From NCBI RefSeq assembly GCF_026153295.1, contig NZ_CP110617.1, forward strand, positions 1 through 64,000: 64,000 nt of DNA. The letters are read 5' to 3'. The position numbers and the translations under genes are program-made. Source of the stretch: Rhodococcus antarcticus. GTDB taxonomy: Bacteria > Actinomycetota > Actinomycetes > Mycobacteriales > Mycobacteriaceae. This document shows, piece after piece, positions 8,489 through 17,319 of this stretch. Every line of letters begins with the position of its first letter. Within the stretch, counting starts at the first letter, position 1. The notes under the pieces are model-generated. The model ran no database searches and had not been told where the DNA came from. It worked only from the letters and a program-made list of their open reading frames with translations.

Positions 8489-10858
8489 ATGACCCACCCC
8501 GCCGGCATCGTTCAGGCAGCGCTCGCTGCGAAGACCGCGACCGATGCCACCAACGTTCAGAAGATGCTCGCCGAGTCCTTCGGCGCCACCCACAAGCGCC
8601 CCCTCGGGGACAAGTGGAACAACCACGGGCTGATGAGCACCTCGGGCAGCTTCGATCTCAAGCTGATCGAGAACGTCACGAACATGCAGGACGCCGTCAT
8701 CGAGCGCCACGCGCTCCTCAAGCACGGCACCGTCGCCGCCGTCCCCTACCCCTCCCCGCAGGCCGCCGCCGCCGACCTGTTCCCGTTCCAGACGGCGGCG
8801 GAGCGCGCCCGCATGGTGACCGTCACCTTCGAGGAGTCCGACAAGCCCACCGGCACGACCAAGCGGCTGACGCCCGTCTTCCGGGACCAGGGCTGCGGGC
8901 TGCGCCCCGAGTCCGTGCCCACCACCATCTTCGGCCTCGGTGGGTCCCAGAAGGACGGGGCCCTGTACCAGCAGGGCGCCTTCGGGCTCGGTGGGGCGAT
9001 GACCTTCCGCAACGCCAGGGCCGTCGTCCTGGTCTCCCGTCGCGACCCGCAGCTGCTGACGGCCGGCGAGCAGGACCTCATCACCGTGGCCGTCGTCCAG
9101 TGGCAGGACAACGTCAAGGGGCGCACCGCCTACTACCTCGTCGACCAGAAGTGGAACACCGCAGGGGACCCGGGCAAGCCGTGGTCCTGCCCGGCTACCG
9201 AAGTCCCCGACTTCGAGCCGGGCACCCACCTCGCCCTGGTGTCCTACCGCGTCGACGGATTCCACCGGGTCCGGGAGGGCGATGAGCGCACCTTCGACAC
9301 CGTCACCAACACCCGCCTGTTCCGGCCGGTGCTGCCCGTCCGCTTCACCAACATGATCGCGCGCGGCGAGACGCGCTCCACCAACCTCGTCGGGCTCGAG
9401 TATCGGCTGGACAACGCCAAGCAGACCTTCGACGAGGGCGAGGACGCCCTCCCGTTCTCCTTCGAGGGCACCACCTACACCCTGCCCGTCCGCTACGTGC
9501 TCTTCGCCAAGAAGCCCGGCGATCCCGGTGGCCGCCGCAGCTACGTCGCCCACAACCACGCCGTCCTGTTCCTCTCCAACGGCCAGACGCACCACCACTG
9601 GACGCCCCAGCAGTTCAAGCTCAAGACCAAGCTCAACAAGCTCCACGACCGGATCCTCGTGGTGGTCGACACCGATCAGCTCCCCATCCGCGTCCGCACC
9701 GGGCTGTTCACCGCCGACCGCAGCGAACTGGTCCGCGGCGACGCCGCTCTGCGCCTCGAGGAGGACCTGCGTGCGTTCCTCAACGACTGGGATGCCCTCA
9801 AGGAGGAGAACAACGCCGCCATCCGCGAGGCCCTCACCGGCACGGGTTCCGAGCCCACCCTCGAGGCTGCCCGCAAGATCAGCCGCGCCATGAACATCCC
9901 CGGCTTCGGCTCATCCGGAGACGGTGGTAGCGGCGGTGGCGGAACGAAGACCGGGGGCACCGGTAGCGGCGGCGGCGGCGGCAAGCCCACCAAGCCGGTC
10001 GACCTCAAGAACGACCCCACCACCATCACCGGACCCAGCACCGTCCAGGCCGTCATCGGGCGCACCAGGTCGATCACCTACACCGTCGACGTCGTGGACG
10101 AGTTCTTCAACGGCCGCGGCCAGCTCACCGTCGACAGCGACCACCCGAACATCAAAGGCGGCCACGACATCACCGTGGGCAAGGGCAACAAGGGTCGTGT
10201 CCGGGTCAGCGTTGCCGTCTCCGACGCCCTCGAGCCCGGCACCTACGAGCTCCGGGTGAGCCTCGCGGACTGGATGAAGTCCAGTGGTGGCGTCGGGCCC
10301 ACCCTCGAGCACACGACCAAGATCGAGCTCGTCGAGGAGATCCCCGGACAGGGCAACGGCAGCGGAAAGCCCACCCCCGGAACCGGCACGGCCGGAGGTC
10401 CCTCCCAGGGCACCAGCGTGGCCCTGGTGTGGAAGGGAATGAATGACGAGACCACCTGGTCGCGCACCACGGTCGGGGAGATCGTCGACACCCCCGCCCA
10501 CGTGCTCGCGGAGGCCAACCCCGACTACGCGGAACTGGCCGTGCTGGGCGACCAGAACATCCCCACGGTGGTGCTGAACACCGACTTCACTCCGCTCAAG
10601 CAGTACCTCGCCGGGCGCAACAAGCAGCTCGATTCCCTGGCCAACCCCAGGGAGCGCTACTCCGTCGGTGTGGGCGTTGGTCTCCTCCTGCTCAAGACGA
10701 GCGCGGACCAGCAGGCCGCCACCGATCCCATCAGCGACCGAGCGTTGGCCGCCGCGCAGAACGCCATTGCCAAGGGCGTCCTCGCCGTCATGCCGGCGTT
10801 CGACGACCTCAGCAAGGCCGCAGGCCTCGACGACACCGAGGACGACACCAACGAGTAG
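8489..10858 (+). CDS. GHKL (HSP90-like) ATPase with Gly-rich linker and C-terminal domains
   Basis: A 789-residue protein; AGGAG at 8479-8483 supports ATG 8489. The ATP site is clear: N-box E61-N65-D68-A69 (IENVTNMQDAV), G1 box D133-x-G135-x-G137 (RDQGCGLRPE) and G2 box GAFGLGGA (163-170). After the ATPase and a transducer-like region comes a Gly/Ser/Thr-rich linker (about 476-505). A beta-rich Ig-like domain follows (about 515-615), then a second linker and a C-terminal helical domain. The C-terminus is acidic (DDTEDDTNE). GHKL proteins of this style occur in several defence loci as sensors or clamps. The partner is presumably the DGQHR protein upstream; the function is unknown. Confidence 0.7.
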   Translation: MTHPAGIVQAALAAKTATDATNVQKMLAESFGATHKRPLGDKWNNHGLMSTSGSFDLKLIENVTNMQDAVIERHALLKHGTVAAVPYPSPQAAAADLFPFQTAAERARMVTVTFEESDKPTGTTKRLTPVFRDQGCGLRPESVPTTIFGLGGSQKDGALYQQGAFGLGGAMTFRNARAVVLVSRRDPQLLTAGEQDLITVAVVQWQDNVKGRTAYYLVDQKWNTAGDPGKPWSCPATEVPDFEPGTHLALVSYRVDGFHRVREGDERTFDTVTNTRLFRPVLPVRFTNMIARGETRSTNLVGLEYRLDNAKQTFDEGEDALPFSFEGTTYTLPVRYVLFAKKPGDPGGRRSYVAHNHAVLFLSNGQTHHHWTPQQFKLKTKLNKLHDRILVVVDTDQLPIRVRTGLFTADRSELVRGDAALRLEEDLRAFLNDWDALKEENNAAIREALTGTGSEPTLEAARKISRAMNIPGFGSSGDGGSGGGGTKTGGTGSGGGGGKPTKPVDLKNDPTTITGPSTVQAVIGRTRSITYTVDVVDEFFNGRGQLTVDSDHPNIKGGHDITVGKGNKGRVRVSVAVSDALEPGTYELRVSLADWMKSSGGVGPTLEHTTKIELVEEIPGQGNGSGKPTPGTGTAGGPSQGTSVALVWKGMNDETTWSRTTVGEIVDTPAHVLAEANPDYAELAVLGDQNIPTVVLNTDFTPLKQYLAGRNKQLDSLANPRERYSVGVGVGLLLLKTSADQQAATDPISDRALAAAQNAIAKGVLAVMPAFDDLSKAAGLDDTEDDTNE

Positions 10859-10975
10859 ATCAACATCAGGCGCTCCGGAGATCCAGATGCCTAGTCAGCG
10901 CCAGGATCTTCCACATTCGCATTATTCAGAAGCTCTAACCAAAACTACTAAACTCTCGAGAACGGTAACCCAAAG

Positions 10976-11374
10976 ATGCCCGAAAAGCCAGCCGTAATGG
11001 CGGACCTACCACCAGCGTTGCGGAGCGCGTTTGATGCTCTGAAAGAAGGTCTGGCAATCGGTAGCGAATACACGCTTGATCTGACTTCGATCGACAGTCT
11101 TTCGGAGAAGAATCTGTCTAATCCGCACGACGTAGCAGCTATCGCCATGCGCAAGCTTCAACTTCTCGCAGCCGTCTGCGGACCAGGCGTTACCACGACC
11201 AACGACATCGTGGTGTCTCTGTGTACAGAGCTATACCGCGCCCTGGGGCAGTTACAGCACTCGCTGGAAGGAGACCATGTCGACCTGATCAGGATCTGCA
11301 GAACAGAGATCAGGGACTGCGGCTTGGGAGTAGCGCGAATGCTACCGCCAGGAGAAATTGGCGAACTGGAGTAG
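10976..11374 (+). CDS. Small helical protein of unknown function
   Basis: A 132-residue protein starting at ATG 10976. It reads as mostly alpha-helical (LRSAFDALKEGLAIGSEYTL, then AAIAMRKLQLLAAVCGPGV and ELYRALGQLQHSL). No family is recognised. Composition is clearly less GC-rich than the upstream ATPase gene, which it follows by 117 bases on the same strand. It could be the last gene of the DGQHR/GHKL unit or an independent acquisition. Confidence 0.5.
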   Translation: MPEKPAVMADLPPALRSAFDALKEGLAIGSEYTLDLTSIDSLSEKNLSNPHDVAAIAMRKLQLLAAVCGPGVTTTNDIVVSLCTELYRALGQLQHSLEGDHVDLIRICRTEIRDCGLGVARMLPPGEIGELE

Positions 11375-11473
11375 ACAGCAGCACACCTACCAAAGGTAGC
11401 GCTTTACCATACGCGCTACGCGGCGTAAAAAGAGATACCACCAGTCCGAAACAAAATCTCTAACGCATGACCT

Positions 11474-11812
11474 CTATGCGGGACATAGCCAATCCCTCAC
11501 AGGGCGTGCGCCATTCTCGACCGAATCCAACGTTCGCAGCGGAGGACGCAACTCGCGACCTGTCATATACCAAACGTGGTTACCGTCGTGACCAGGCAAT
11601 GAAGTCGTCGTGCCAACAAACAGGTCGTCGTGAAGCGCCTGTTCCTGCCAAATCATCGTAAGGCGAGCAAAGTCGGCATCTTCGGGCTCACCGAACTCAA
11701 CTCGATCGGCAAGCTTCTCGAAGGTTCGGGCAGCGGCAGCGCCACGCACGCCAAGGAGAACCGAGGCTAGGACCGCAACCACATGGTTGGTCCGCTGCTG
11801 CTTGATGCTCAT
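11474..11812 (-). CDS. Unknown 112-residue protein, downstream of an RHH-like gene
   Basis: ATG 11812 gives a 112-residue product with a short hydrophobic stretch near the N-terminus (VVAVLASVLLGVRGAAAA) and a polar remainder (ADFARLTMIWQEQALHDD). The stop of the upstream RHH-like gene is 10 bases away, so the two form an operon. Family not recognised. The arrangement is like a toxin-antitoxin or regulator-effector pair, which is inference. Confidence 0.5.
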   Translation of the reverse strand: MSIKQQRTNHVVAVLASVLLGVRGAAAARTFEKLADRVEFGEPEDADFARLTMIWQEQALHDDLFVGTTTSLPGHDGNHVWYMTGRELRPPLRTLDSVENGARPVRDWLCPA

Positions 11813-11822
11813 CTCACGCCCT

Positions 11823-12152
11823 TCAGAGCCCGGTGCGTGCCTGTGCAGACACCGAGGGGTCTTGATCGTGCCCGTTCGCCCCGGGCGGAGCAAGAGGCAC
11901 GTCGGACATGAGCGAGTTCATCTGCCGGCTGATCGACTGCTCCCGCGCTTCGGCGGTGGCGCGGTTGTCGCGGACGATCGTGTCTGGACCCACTTCGCGT
12001 ACGTACTCGCGGATGTAGTCCTGGATCGCCCTGGCGACAAGCTTCGAGACCGTCAGCCCCTGGTGCTCGGCTACAGCTTCGAGGAGTACACGGTCAGCTT
12101 CACTGGCGAGCCGCGCCGTAACGGGTGCTGGTGCCTTGTAGGCCACGACCAT
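11823..12152 (-). CDS. Ribbon-helix-helix-like DNA-binding protein
   Basis: A 109-residue protein with ATG 12152; AGAGG lies 7 bases upstream. The N-terminal part (APVTARLASEADRVLLEAV, then TVSKLVARAIQDYIREYV) has the beta-strand plus two helices seen in CopG/Arc antitoxins and plasmid regulators. The C-terminus is unstructured. It is the first gene of a two-gene minus-strand unit, and a dyad plus TGTATACA lie in its upstream region (12230-12274), consistent with autoregulation. Confidence 0.55.
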   Translation of the reverse strand: MVVAYKAPAPVTARLASEADRVLLEAVAEHQGLTVSKLVARAIQDYIREYVREVGPDTIVRDNRATAEAREQSISRQMNSLMSDVPLAPPGANGHDQDPSVSAQARTGL

Positions 12153-12229
12153 CTCCAAACCTCTGGACACTGATCCCAAAGACGGTACGCCGAACGATGC
12201 GCGAAGCAAACCTTCTGATGATGTGCGTC

Positions 12230-12274
12230 GTGCTGCTAGGAGCGATGGTGCAAGCAGCACATTTTGTGTATACA
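12230..12274. promoter_or_regulatory. Dyad and palindrome between divergent genes
   Basis: GTGCTGCT (12230-12237) pairs perfectly with AGCAGCAC (12253-12260), and the 8-base palindrome TGTATACA lies at 12267-12274. The region separates the RHH-like gene (start 12152) and the secreted repeat protein (start 12321). Confidence 0.4.
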
Positions 12275-12425
12275 TCGAGTGTGATGCTGCTCGGCATCCA
12301 CGGCGCAGTCAGGAGATGGCATGTCCGCTCACTTCGTCCGGCGAGGCTCCGCCCAGATCAGAGCCTCCCTCGCGGTCACCGCGATGTTCTCGATGGTCGT
12401 CCAGGTGCCGGCGCAGGCCGCGACC

Positions 12426-13171
12426 ACGACGTCCACGTCCACGACGGCGGTCGCCATCGTGGCGCCGCCCGACAAGCCCGCCGGCAGCGACGGCTGGGCG
12501 CAGCTGGGCTCCGGCAGCAAGGTCTGGATCGACGCCGCCTGCCGCACCTCCCTCGTCGCCGCCGGCGTGCCCCTCAAGACGCTGGACTGGTCGGTCATCT
12601 CCACCTACCCCGACGTCGCCGCCATCGGCTGCTCCGCCCTCACCCCCACCCCCGCGCAGGCGCCCGCGCAGCCCACGCCCACGACGTCCACGTCCACGAC
12701 GGCGGTCGCCATCGTGGCGCCGCCCGACAAGCCCGCCGGCAGCGACGGCTGGGCGCAGCTGGGCTCCGGCAGCAAGGTCTGGATCGACGCCGCCTGCCGC
12801 ACCTCCCTCGTCGCCGCCGGCGTGCCCCTCAAGACGCTGGACTGGTCGGTCATCTCCACCTACCCCGACGTCGCCGCCATCGGCTGCTCCGCCCTCACCC
12901 CCCACCCCCGCGCAGGCGCCCGCGCAGCCCACGCCCACGACGTCCACGTCCACGACGGCGGTCGCCATCGTGGCGCCGCCCGACAAGCCCGCCGGCAGCG
13001 ACGGCTGGGCGCAGCTGGGCTCCGGCAGCAAGGTCTGGATCGACGCCGCCTGCCGCACCTCCCTCGTCGCCGCCGGCGTGCCCCTCAAGACGCTGGACTG
13101 GTCGGTCATCTCCACCTACCCCGACGTCGCCGCCATCGGCTGCTCCGCCCTCACCCCCACCCCCGCGCAGG
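12426..13171 (+). repeat. Three tandem 255-bp repeats
   Basis: Copies begin at 12426, 12681 and 12937. They look identical at the DNA level apart from one extra C at the end of copy 2, which makes its spacing 256 rather than 255. Near identity implies recent duplication or ongoing gene conversion. Confidence 0.85.
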
Positions 13172-13938
13172 CCGCGGCCAACGCGGCCAACGCGATCGCG
13201 AAGATCCCCGCCGTCGGCGGCACGTCCTCGTCGATGACCTCCGTGAGCAGCGGGGGCTCCACCACCACCTCCGAGGCCGGCACCACCACCGTCGTCCCCG
13301 ACAACAGCTCCAAGCCGGTGCAGATCACGACCCCGGACGGTGGCACCGCCTCGCTCACGCTGCCGACCGCGTCCGTCCCCTCGATCGTCATGAAGGGCAC
13401 GAGCTACTTCCCCTCGGGCGCCAAGACCACGGCGGTCCAGCCCGTGGCCCAGGCCTCCGGAGGCGGGGCGCGGACCATGATCACCCTCACCGACCCCAGC
13501 GTGCCGAACACGGTGGACGTCCGCATCGACGTCCCGACGGGGTCGTCGCTGGTCCTGCAGGAGGACGGCTCCGTCGCGGTGAAGGCCGCGGACGGCTCCT
13601 CCACCGCCGGTCTCGCCCCTCCGTGGGCCGTGGACGGGGGAGGCAACAAGCTGACGACCTTCTACGACGTCAACGGAAACACCGTCACCCAGGTCATCGA
13701 CACGCTGGCCGCGACGTCGTGGCCCGTCGTGGCCGACCCCTGGTACAAGCCCTGGCAGTGGCAGGTCGTGAAGGCCGCCGCGAACTGGTGGAGCAACCAC
13801 CCGTTCGTCCAGGGCTGCCAGAAGGGGATCACGGCGGTGTGGAACGCCGTGCCGCCCACGCCGACCTACCGACTCCCGTCCGCGGCCGTCATGTGCCTGG
13901 CCTTCGGCACCGTCTACTGGGCCGCCTACCCCCCCAAC

Positions 13939-14090
13939 GCGGCCCCGGCCCCGGTGAGCAACCCGGCGCCCGCCCCGGCCCCGGCCCCCGCCCCGGCCCC
14001 GGCCCCCGCCCCGGCCCCGGCCCCCGCCCCGGCCCCGGCCCCGGCCCCGGTGAGCAACCCGGCCCCCGCCCCCAGCCCCGCCCCGGCGGG
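13939..14090 (+). repeat. Pro-Ala low-complexity tract
   Basis: Repeated codons GCC CCG / GCC CCC encode an alternating Ala-Pro stalk, interrupted twice by VSNPAPAP. Such stalks space domains through cell walls. Confidence 0.8.
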
Positions 14091-14391
14091 TGCGTCGATC
14101 TCCGCGTCGAAGGGCGCCTACTACGGCAGCGGCTCCTACTGGATCAACGTCCGCGTGAACAACTTCCCGACGGGGACCTACCGCTACCAGTGCATCGACA
14201 GCACGGGCGCGTTCTACACGAACACGGTGACGGTGACCAGCCCGAACCAGAGCACGTGGAACGGCAACTTCTGCCGCAACTACGCCCCCTACGTGACGCG
14301 GGTGGTGATCAACGGCATCAGCTCCAACCCCGTGAGCATGTAGCCCAGCCACGCTTCACTCCGTGCGGCACGTAGTTGGGTGATGACTGGG

Positions 14392-14421
14392 AAGGCCCCG
14401 ACCTCCAGAGGTCGGGGCCTT
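14392..14421. terminator. Intrinsic terminator, 14-bp perfect stem
   Basis: Arms 14392-14405 and 14408-14421 pair perfectly around a 2-base loop. It ends the repeat-protein gene and lies in a convergent junction with the restriction gene. Confidence 0.75.
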
Positions 14422-14552
14422 CTCCGTGCCTGTCCCCGCCGACAACGTCGTCTCACGTCCGCTTGTCGTCAAAACCCTGCTCGCTGTCCCGCGGTCGGCC
14501 GGTTCTGGTGGTGCGTGCCCTCACCTGGAACCCCTGTGCCGACAGGTCCGGC

Positions 14553-15431
14553 TCACACAGCAAGATCGAGGGGCAGGTCGGCGATGTCCTTGAGGCGTCG
14601 TCCGTCGATCATCATCTGGAGCAGGTCGGTGGTCTCTTCGGTGCCGACCTGGTGGGCGGCGTCGAGGAGCTCGGGGAGGGCGAAGTGGTAGACGCAGTCG
14701 AGGTCGCCGGTGCCCAGGGCGAGCGAGCTGATGCGCACGGGGGTGGGTTCGCCGGTGACGACGACGACGTGGGGTAGGCGTCCCTTGCGGTTGCGGATGA
14801 GGTTGAGGGCTTCGCTGCGGGCGTTCTGGGCGCGGTCGCTGCGCAGGGTCCACTTGCAGGAGATGACGGCGTGCAGGATCGGGTGCGGCTGCACCGCCGC
14901 GCGCAGCGTGGCGTGGGTGGCGACGGAGTCGTCGACGAACACCTCGTGGGTGTTGATCTCGGCGTCGCTGACGGGGGCGCGGGAGACGACGACGTCGGGG
15001 GCGATGGCGTAGGCGTTGCCGAGGACGGCCTGCAAGGACGGGTTGGCGGTGACGGCGGCGTCGAGCTCGACGAGGTGGGCGTACTGCTCGAACTGCGCGA
15101 CCCCGGAGGTCTTACCCCGGGTGGTCAGCTTCGCCACCGACCAGGCCCCGGGACGCAGGTGACCCAGGCGGGGGAAGGTGGCCTGCAGGAAGTTGGTGCA
15201 GGCCTGCTCGAACCCACCCCCGGCGGTCTGCCCGGCCAGGCGCTCGCCCTCGGTCTCGACCTTGAGGGCGGTGGCGACGTGACCGGCGAGGGCCTTGCTG
15301 AGCTTGCTGCTGCTGTCGGCGTTACTCGCCACACCCTGGGTGACCGACAGGATGCCATCGGCCAGCAGGGAGGCGTGGAACACCGAACGCTGCTCGGCGA
15401 GGAACGCCTCCACCGCTGGCTGGTCGGTCAT
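14553..15431 (-). CDS. NgoMIV-family type II restriction endonuclease
   Basis: A 292-residue protein; ATG 15431 is two bases after the stop of the methyltransferase gene. The C-terminal half carries the family core (AVISCKWTLRSDRAQNARSE, then GRLPHVVVVTGEPTPVRIS and GDLDCVYHFALPELLDA). In NgoMIV this region holds the catalytic acidic and lysine residues. NgoMIV itself cuts GCCGGC; that this enzyme does so is inference. The gene sits downstream of its methyltransferase in one operon, so host DNA would be methylated first. Confidence 0.88.
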   Translation of the reverse strand: MTDQPAVEAFLAEQRSVFHASLLADGILSVTQGVASNADSSSKLSKALAGHVATALKVETEGERLAGQTAGGGFEQACTNFLQATFPRLGHLRPGAWSVAKLTTRGKTSGVAQFEQYAHLVELDAAVTANPSLQAVLGNAYAIAPDVVVSRAPVSDAEINTHEVFVDDSVATHATLRAAVQPHPILHAVISCKWTLRSDRAQNARSEALNLIRNRKGRLPHVVVVTGEPTPVRISSLALGTGDLDCVYHFALPELLDAAHQVGTEETTDLLQMMIDGRRLKDIADLPLDLAV

Positions 15432-15433
15432 GT

Positions 15434-16561
15434 TCAGGCGACGTCCGGGACCGCGACGAGGTGCCGCTCCGTCGCGGCGGCGACGTAGGGCTTGAGGTGG
15501 TCGGCGATGGCCCGGGCGAGGCCGACGGGGACGGCGTTGCCGATCTGCTTGGCGATACCGATCTTGGTGCCGCACCACCGGAAGTCGTCACCGAAGCCCT
15601 GGATGCGGGCGGCCTCGAGGTGGGTGATGGGCCGATTGGTGCGGGCGGTGGGGTCGTGCTCGTCCCACTGGGGGTGGAGGTACTGGCCCTTCTCGGGCTT
15701 GAAGAACTCGGTGCGGATGGTCAGGGAGGGCTGGTCCCAACGCATCCGGCCCATGACGTCGGTGGTGCCGGTGGGCTTGTTACGCCAGCAGTCGGGCAGC
15801 AGTTCGTCCGGCAGGTCGAAACGGCCACCGCCGGGGGGGATGCAGTCGTAGCGCAGCAGCGACTTCGGGGTGGGGGTACGCCCGAGGTGCAGGTCCTCAC
15901 CGGTGAACGGTCCGGGCATGTTCGTACCGTCGAAGGCCCACGTGCGGGCCGGGAGGGCGGTGTCGCGGGTGGCCATGGGGATCCCGGCGAGGGCGTCGCG
16001 GACGGTGTTCCACGGGAGCAGGCCGCCGGCGCCGCCGCGGGCGTGGGTGGGGGTGGGCAACGGGATGGCCCCGATGCGGGAGCCGATGACGATGGTGCGG
16101 TTGCGGCGCTGGGAGACCCCGAAGTCAGCGGCGTTCAGCACCCCGTAGTTCAGGGAGTAGCCCTTGAGGTCGCCGTCGGCGACGCTGCCCTGCAGAGCGG
16201 CGAACTCGGTGCTGGAGAGGAACCGGTCGACGTTCTCGATGACGAAGACCTTGGGCTTCGCGTGGGTCACCACCCGCAGGTACTGCTGCCACAGCTTGTT
16301 GCGGGGGTCGTTGACGTCGCGGCTACCGAGGTTGGAGAACCCCTGGCACGGGGGCCCGCCGATGACGAGGTCGGCGGTGGGGATGTCGGCGTTGTCCAGG
16401 GCGGTGATGTCCCCGGCGAAGGTGTGGTCGGCCCCGTAGTTCGCGGCGTAGGTGGCGGCAGCCTGCTGGTCCCACTCCACCGACAGCACCGGCTCGTAGC
16501 CGGCGTCGACGAACCCGGCGGTCATGCCCCCGCACCCAGCGAACAGGTCGATGATCTTCAT
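15434..16561 (-). CDS. DNA (cytosine-5) methyltransferase
   Basis: A 375-residue enzyme. The start is set at ATG 16561 because GGGAG is 5 bases upstream; another ATG 15 bases earlier is possible. Motifs: I DLFAGCGGMTAGF (residues 5-17), IV GPPCQGFSN with the catalytic Cys, VI ENVDRF, VIII QRRNR, and X GNAVPV near the end. The target-recognition region lies around residues 190-290. It methylates cytosine to protect host DNA from the adjacent NgoMIV-type enzyme, and is divergent from a vsr gene that repairs its deamination products. A dyad upstream may give autoregulation. Confidence 0.93.
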   Translation of the reverse strand: MKIIDLFAGCGGMTAGFVDAGYEPVLSVEWDQQAAATYAANYGADHTFAGDITALDNADIPTADLVIGGPPCQGFSNLGSRDVNDPRNKLWQQYLRVVTHAKPKVFVIENVDRFLSSTEFAALQGSVADGDLKGYSLNYGVLNAADFGVSQRRNRTIVIGSRIGAIPLPTPTHARGGAGGLLPWNTVRDALAGIPMATRDTALPARTWAFDGTNMPGPFTGEDLHLGRTPTPKSLLRYDCIPPGGGRFDLPDELLPDCWRNKPTGTTDVMGRMRWDQPSLTIRTEFFKPEKGQYLHPQWDEHDPTARTNRPITHLEAARIQGFGDDFRWCGTKIGIAKQIGNAVPVGLARAIADHLKPYVAAATERHLVAVPDVA

Positions 16562-16578
16562 CCGCGCTCCCAGCACCT

Positions 16579-16601
16579 ACACCACCGAATGACAGTGGTG
16601 T
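16579..16601. promoter_or_regulatory. 7-bp perfect dyad upstream of the methyltransferase
   Basis: ACACCAC (16579-16585) and GTGGTGT (16595-16601) with a 9-nt spacer lie 18 bases upstream of the methyltransferase ATG, where a repressor of the restriction-modification operon could bind. Confidence 0.35.
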
Positions 16602-16707
16602 GACTCTAGCCGCGCGGCACCGGCGACCGGGCACCACAGGGTCGCACCCATGACCCGTGCGACCCCGAGGTGCCCACCAGGGCGGCACCGGCGATTCTGG
16701 GTGCGTT

Positions 16708-17181
16708 ATGACCACACACCCGGATGCCGACGACACCGCCCCCGGGCCGTCAGCCGGCTACCGGCCAGTCCCCTCCTCGGTGGCGGCTCGGGCACGGTTC
16801 CGCGCCCAGCGGCGGCGGGACACCGCCCCCGAGCTCGCGCTGCGGCGGCTGCTCCACGCCCGGGGGCTGCGGTACCGGGTCGACACCGCCCCCCTGCCGG
16901 GGGTCCGCCGCCGGGCCGACGTGGTGTTCACCCGGGTGCAGCTGGCGGTGTTTGTCGACGGCTGCTTCTGGCACTCCTGCCCCGTCCACGGCACCAGCCC
17001 GAAGGCCAACGGACCGTGGTGGCGGGACAAGCTCGAAGCCAACGTGCGCCGGGACCGCGACACCGATACTCGGCTGGCCGAGGCAGGGTGGGCGGTGGTT
17101 CGGGTGTGGGAACACGAACCCCCCGCCGAGGCCGCCGACCGCGTCGCCCGGGCCTACGCAGCCCGCACCACCGGTCACTAA
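16708..17181 (+). CDS. vsr: Very short patch repair (Vsr) endonuclease
   Basis: A 157-residue protein; ATG 16708 is chosen because earlier in-frame starts precede the family domain by a long unlike tail. The Vsr core is present: RRDTAPELALRRLLHARGLR, then RRRADVVFTRVQLAVFVDGC with the catalytic Asp region, FWHSCPVHG (zinc/His site) and KLEANVRRDRDTDTRLAEAG. Vsr nicks T:G mismatches produced when methylcytosine deaminates. It is divergent from the cytosine methyltransferase and belongs to the same restriction-modification cluster. Confidence 0.9.
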   Translation: MTTHPDADDTAPGPSAGYRPVPSSVAARARFRAQRRRDTAPELALRRLLHARGLRYRVDTAPLPGVRRRADVVFTRVQLAVFVDGCFWHSCPVHGTSPKANGPWWRDKLEANVRRDRDTDTRLAEAGWAVVRVWEHEPPAEAADRVARAYAARTTGH

Positions 17182-17319
17182 CCGCCGCGCCGGCCGGGCC
17201 GCCCTAGTCACGGTCGTCGAGGCCATGACGCGCCAGCGCCGCGGCGAGGTCATGAAGCAGCGGGTGTTCACCCACCTGGGCATGACCGACTCCGCGTCCC
17301 GTGCAGATAGGAGGTACAC

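Larger units (their letters stand above)
12321..14343 (+). pseudogene. Secreted repeat protein, frameshifted between repeats 2 and 3
   Basis: ATG 12321 has AGGAG 5 bases upstream. A signal peptide (basic start, LAVTAMFSMVVQVPAQA) is followed by three copies of an 85-residue unit containing DGWAQLGSGSKVWIDAACRT and two cysteines. After them come a Ser/Thr-rich region, a middle domain, a Trp-rich segment (PWYKPWQWQVVKAAANWW), a hydrophobic segment, a Pro-Ala stalk and a C-terminal beta-like domain with two cysteines. One extra C at 12897-12902 shifts the frame between copies 2 and 3; the frame then runs to the stop at 14343. Without it the protein would be about 674 residues. It is either a recent mutation, phase variation or a consensus error. 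A surface or adhesive role is possible. Confidence 0.65.

Noticed and set aside
6318-11374. Assignment of the locus to a classical Dnd phosphorothioation system
   Set aside because: Only a DndB-like protein is present; no DndA/C/D/E or DndFGH family pattern is seen in the window.
12895-14352. Long minus-strand open frame opposite the repeat protein
   Set aside because: Low complexity (Gly/Arg/Val) mirror of the Pro-Ala and repeat regions.
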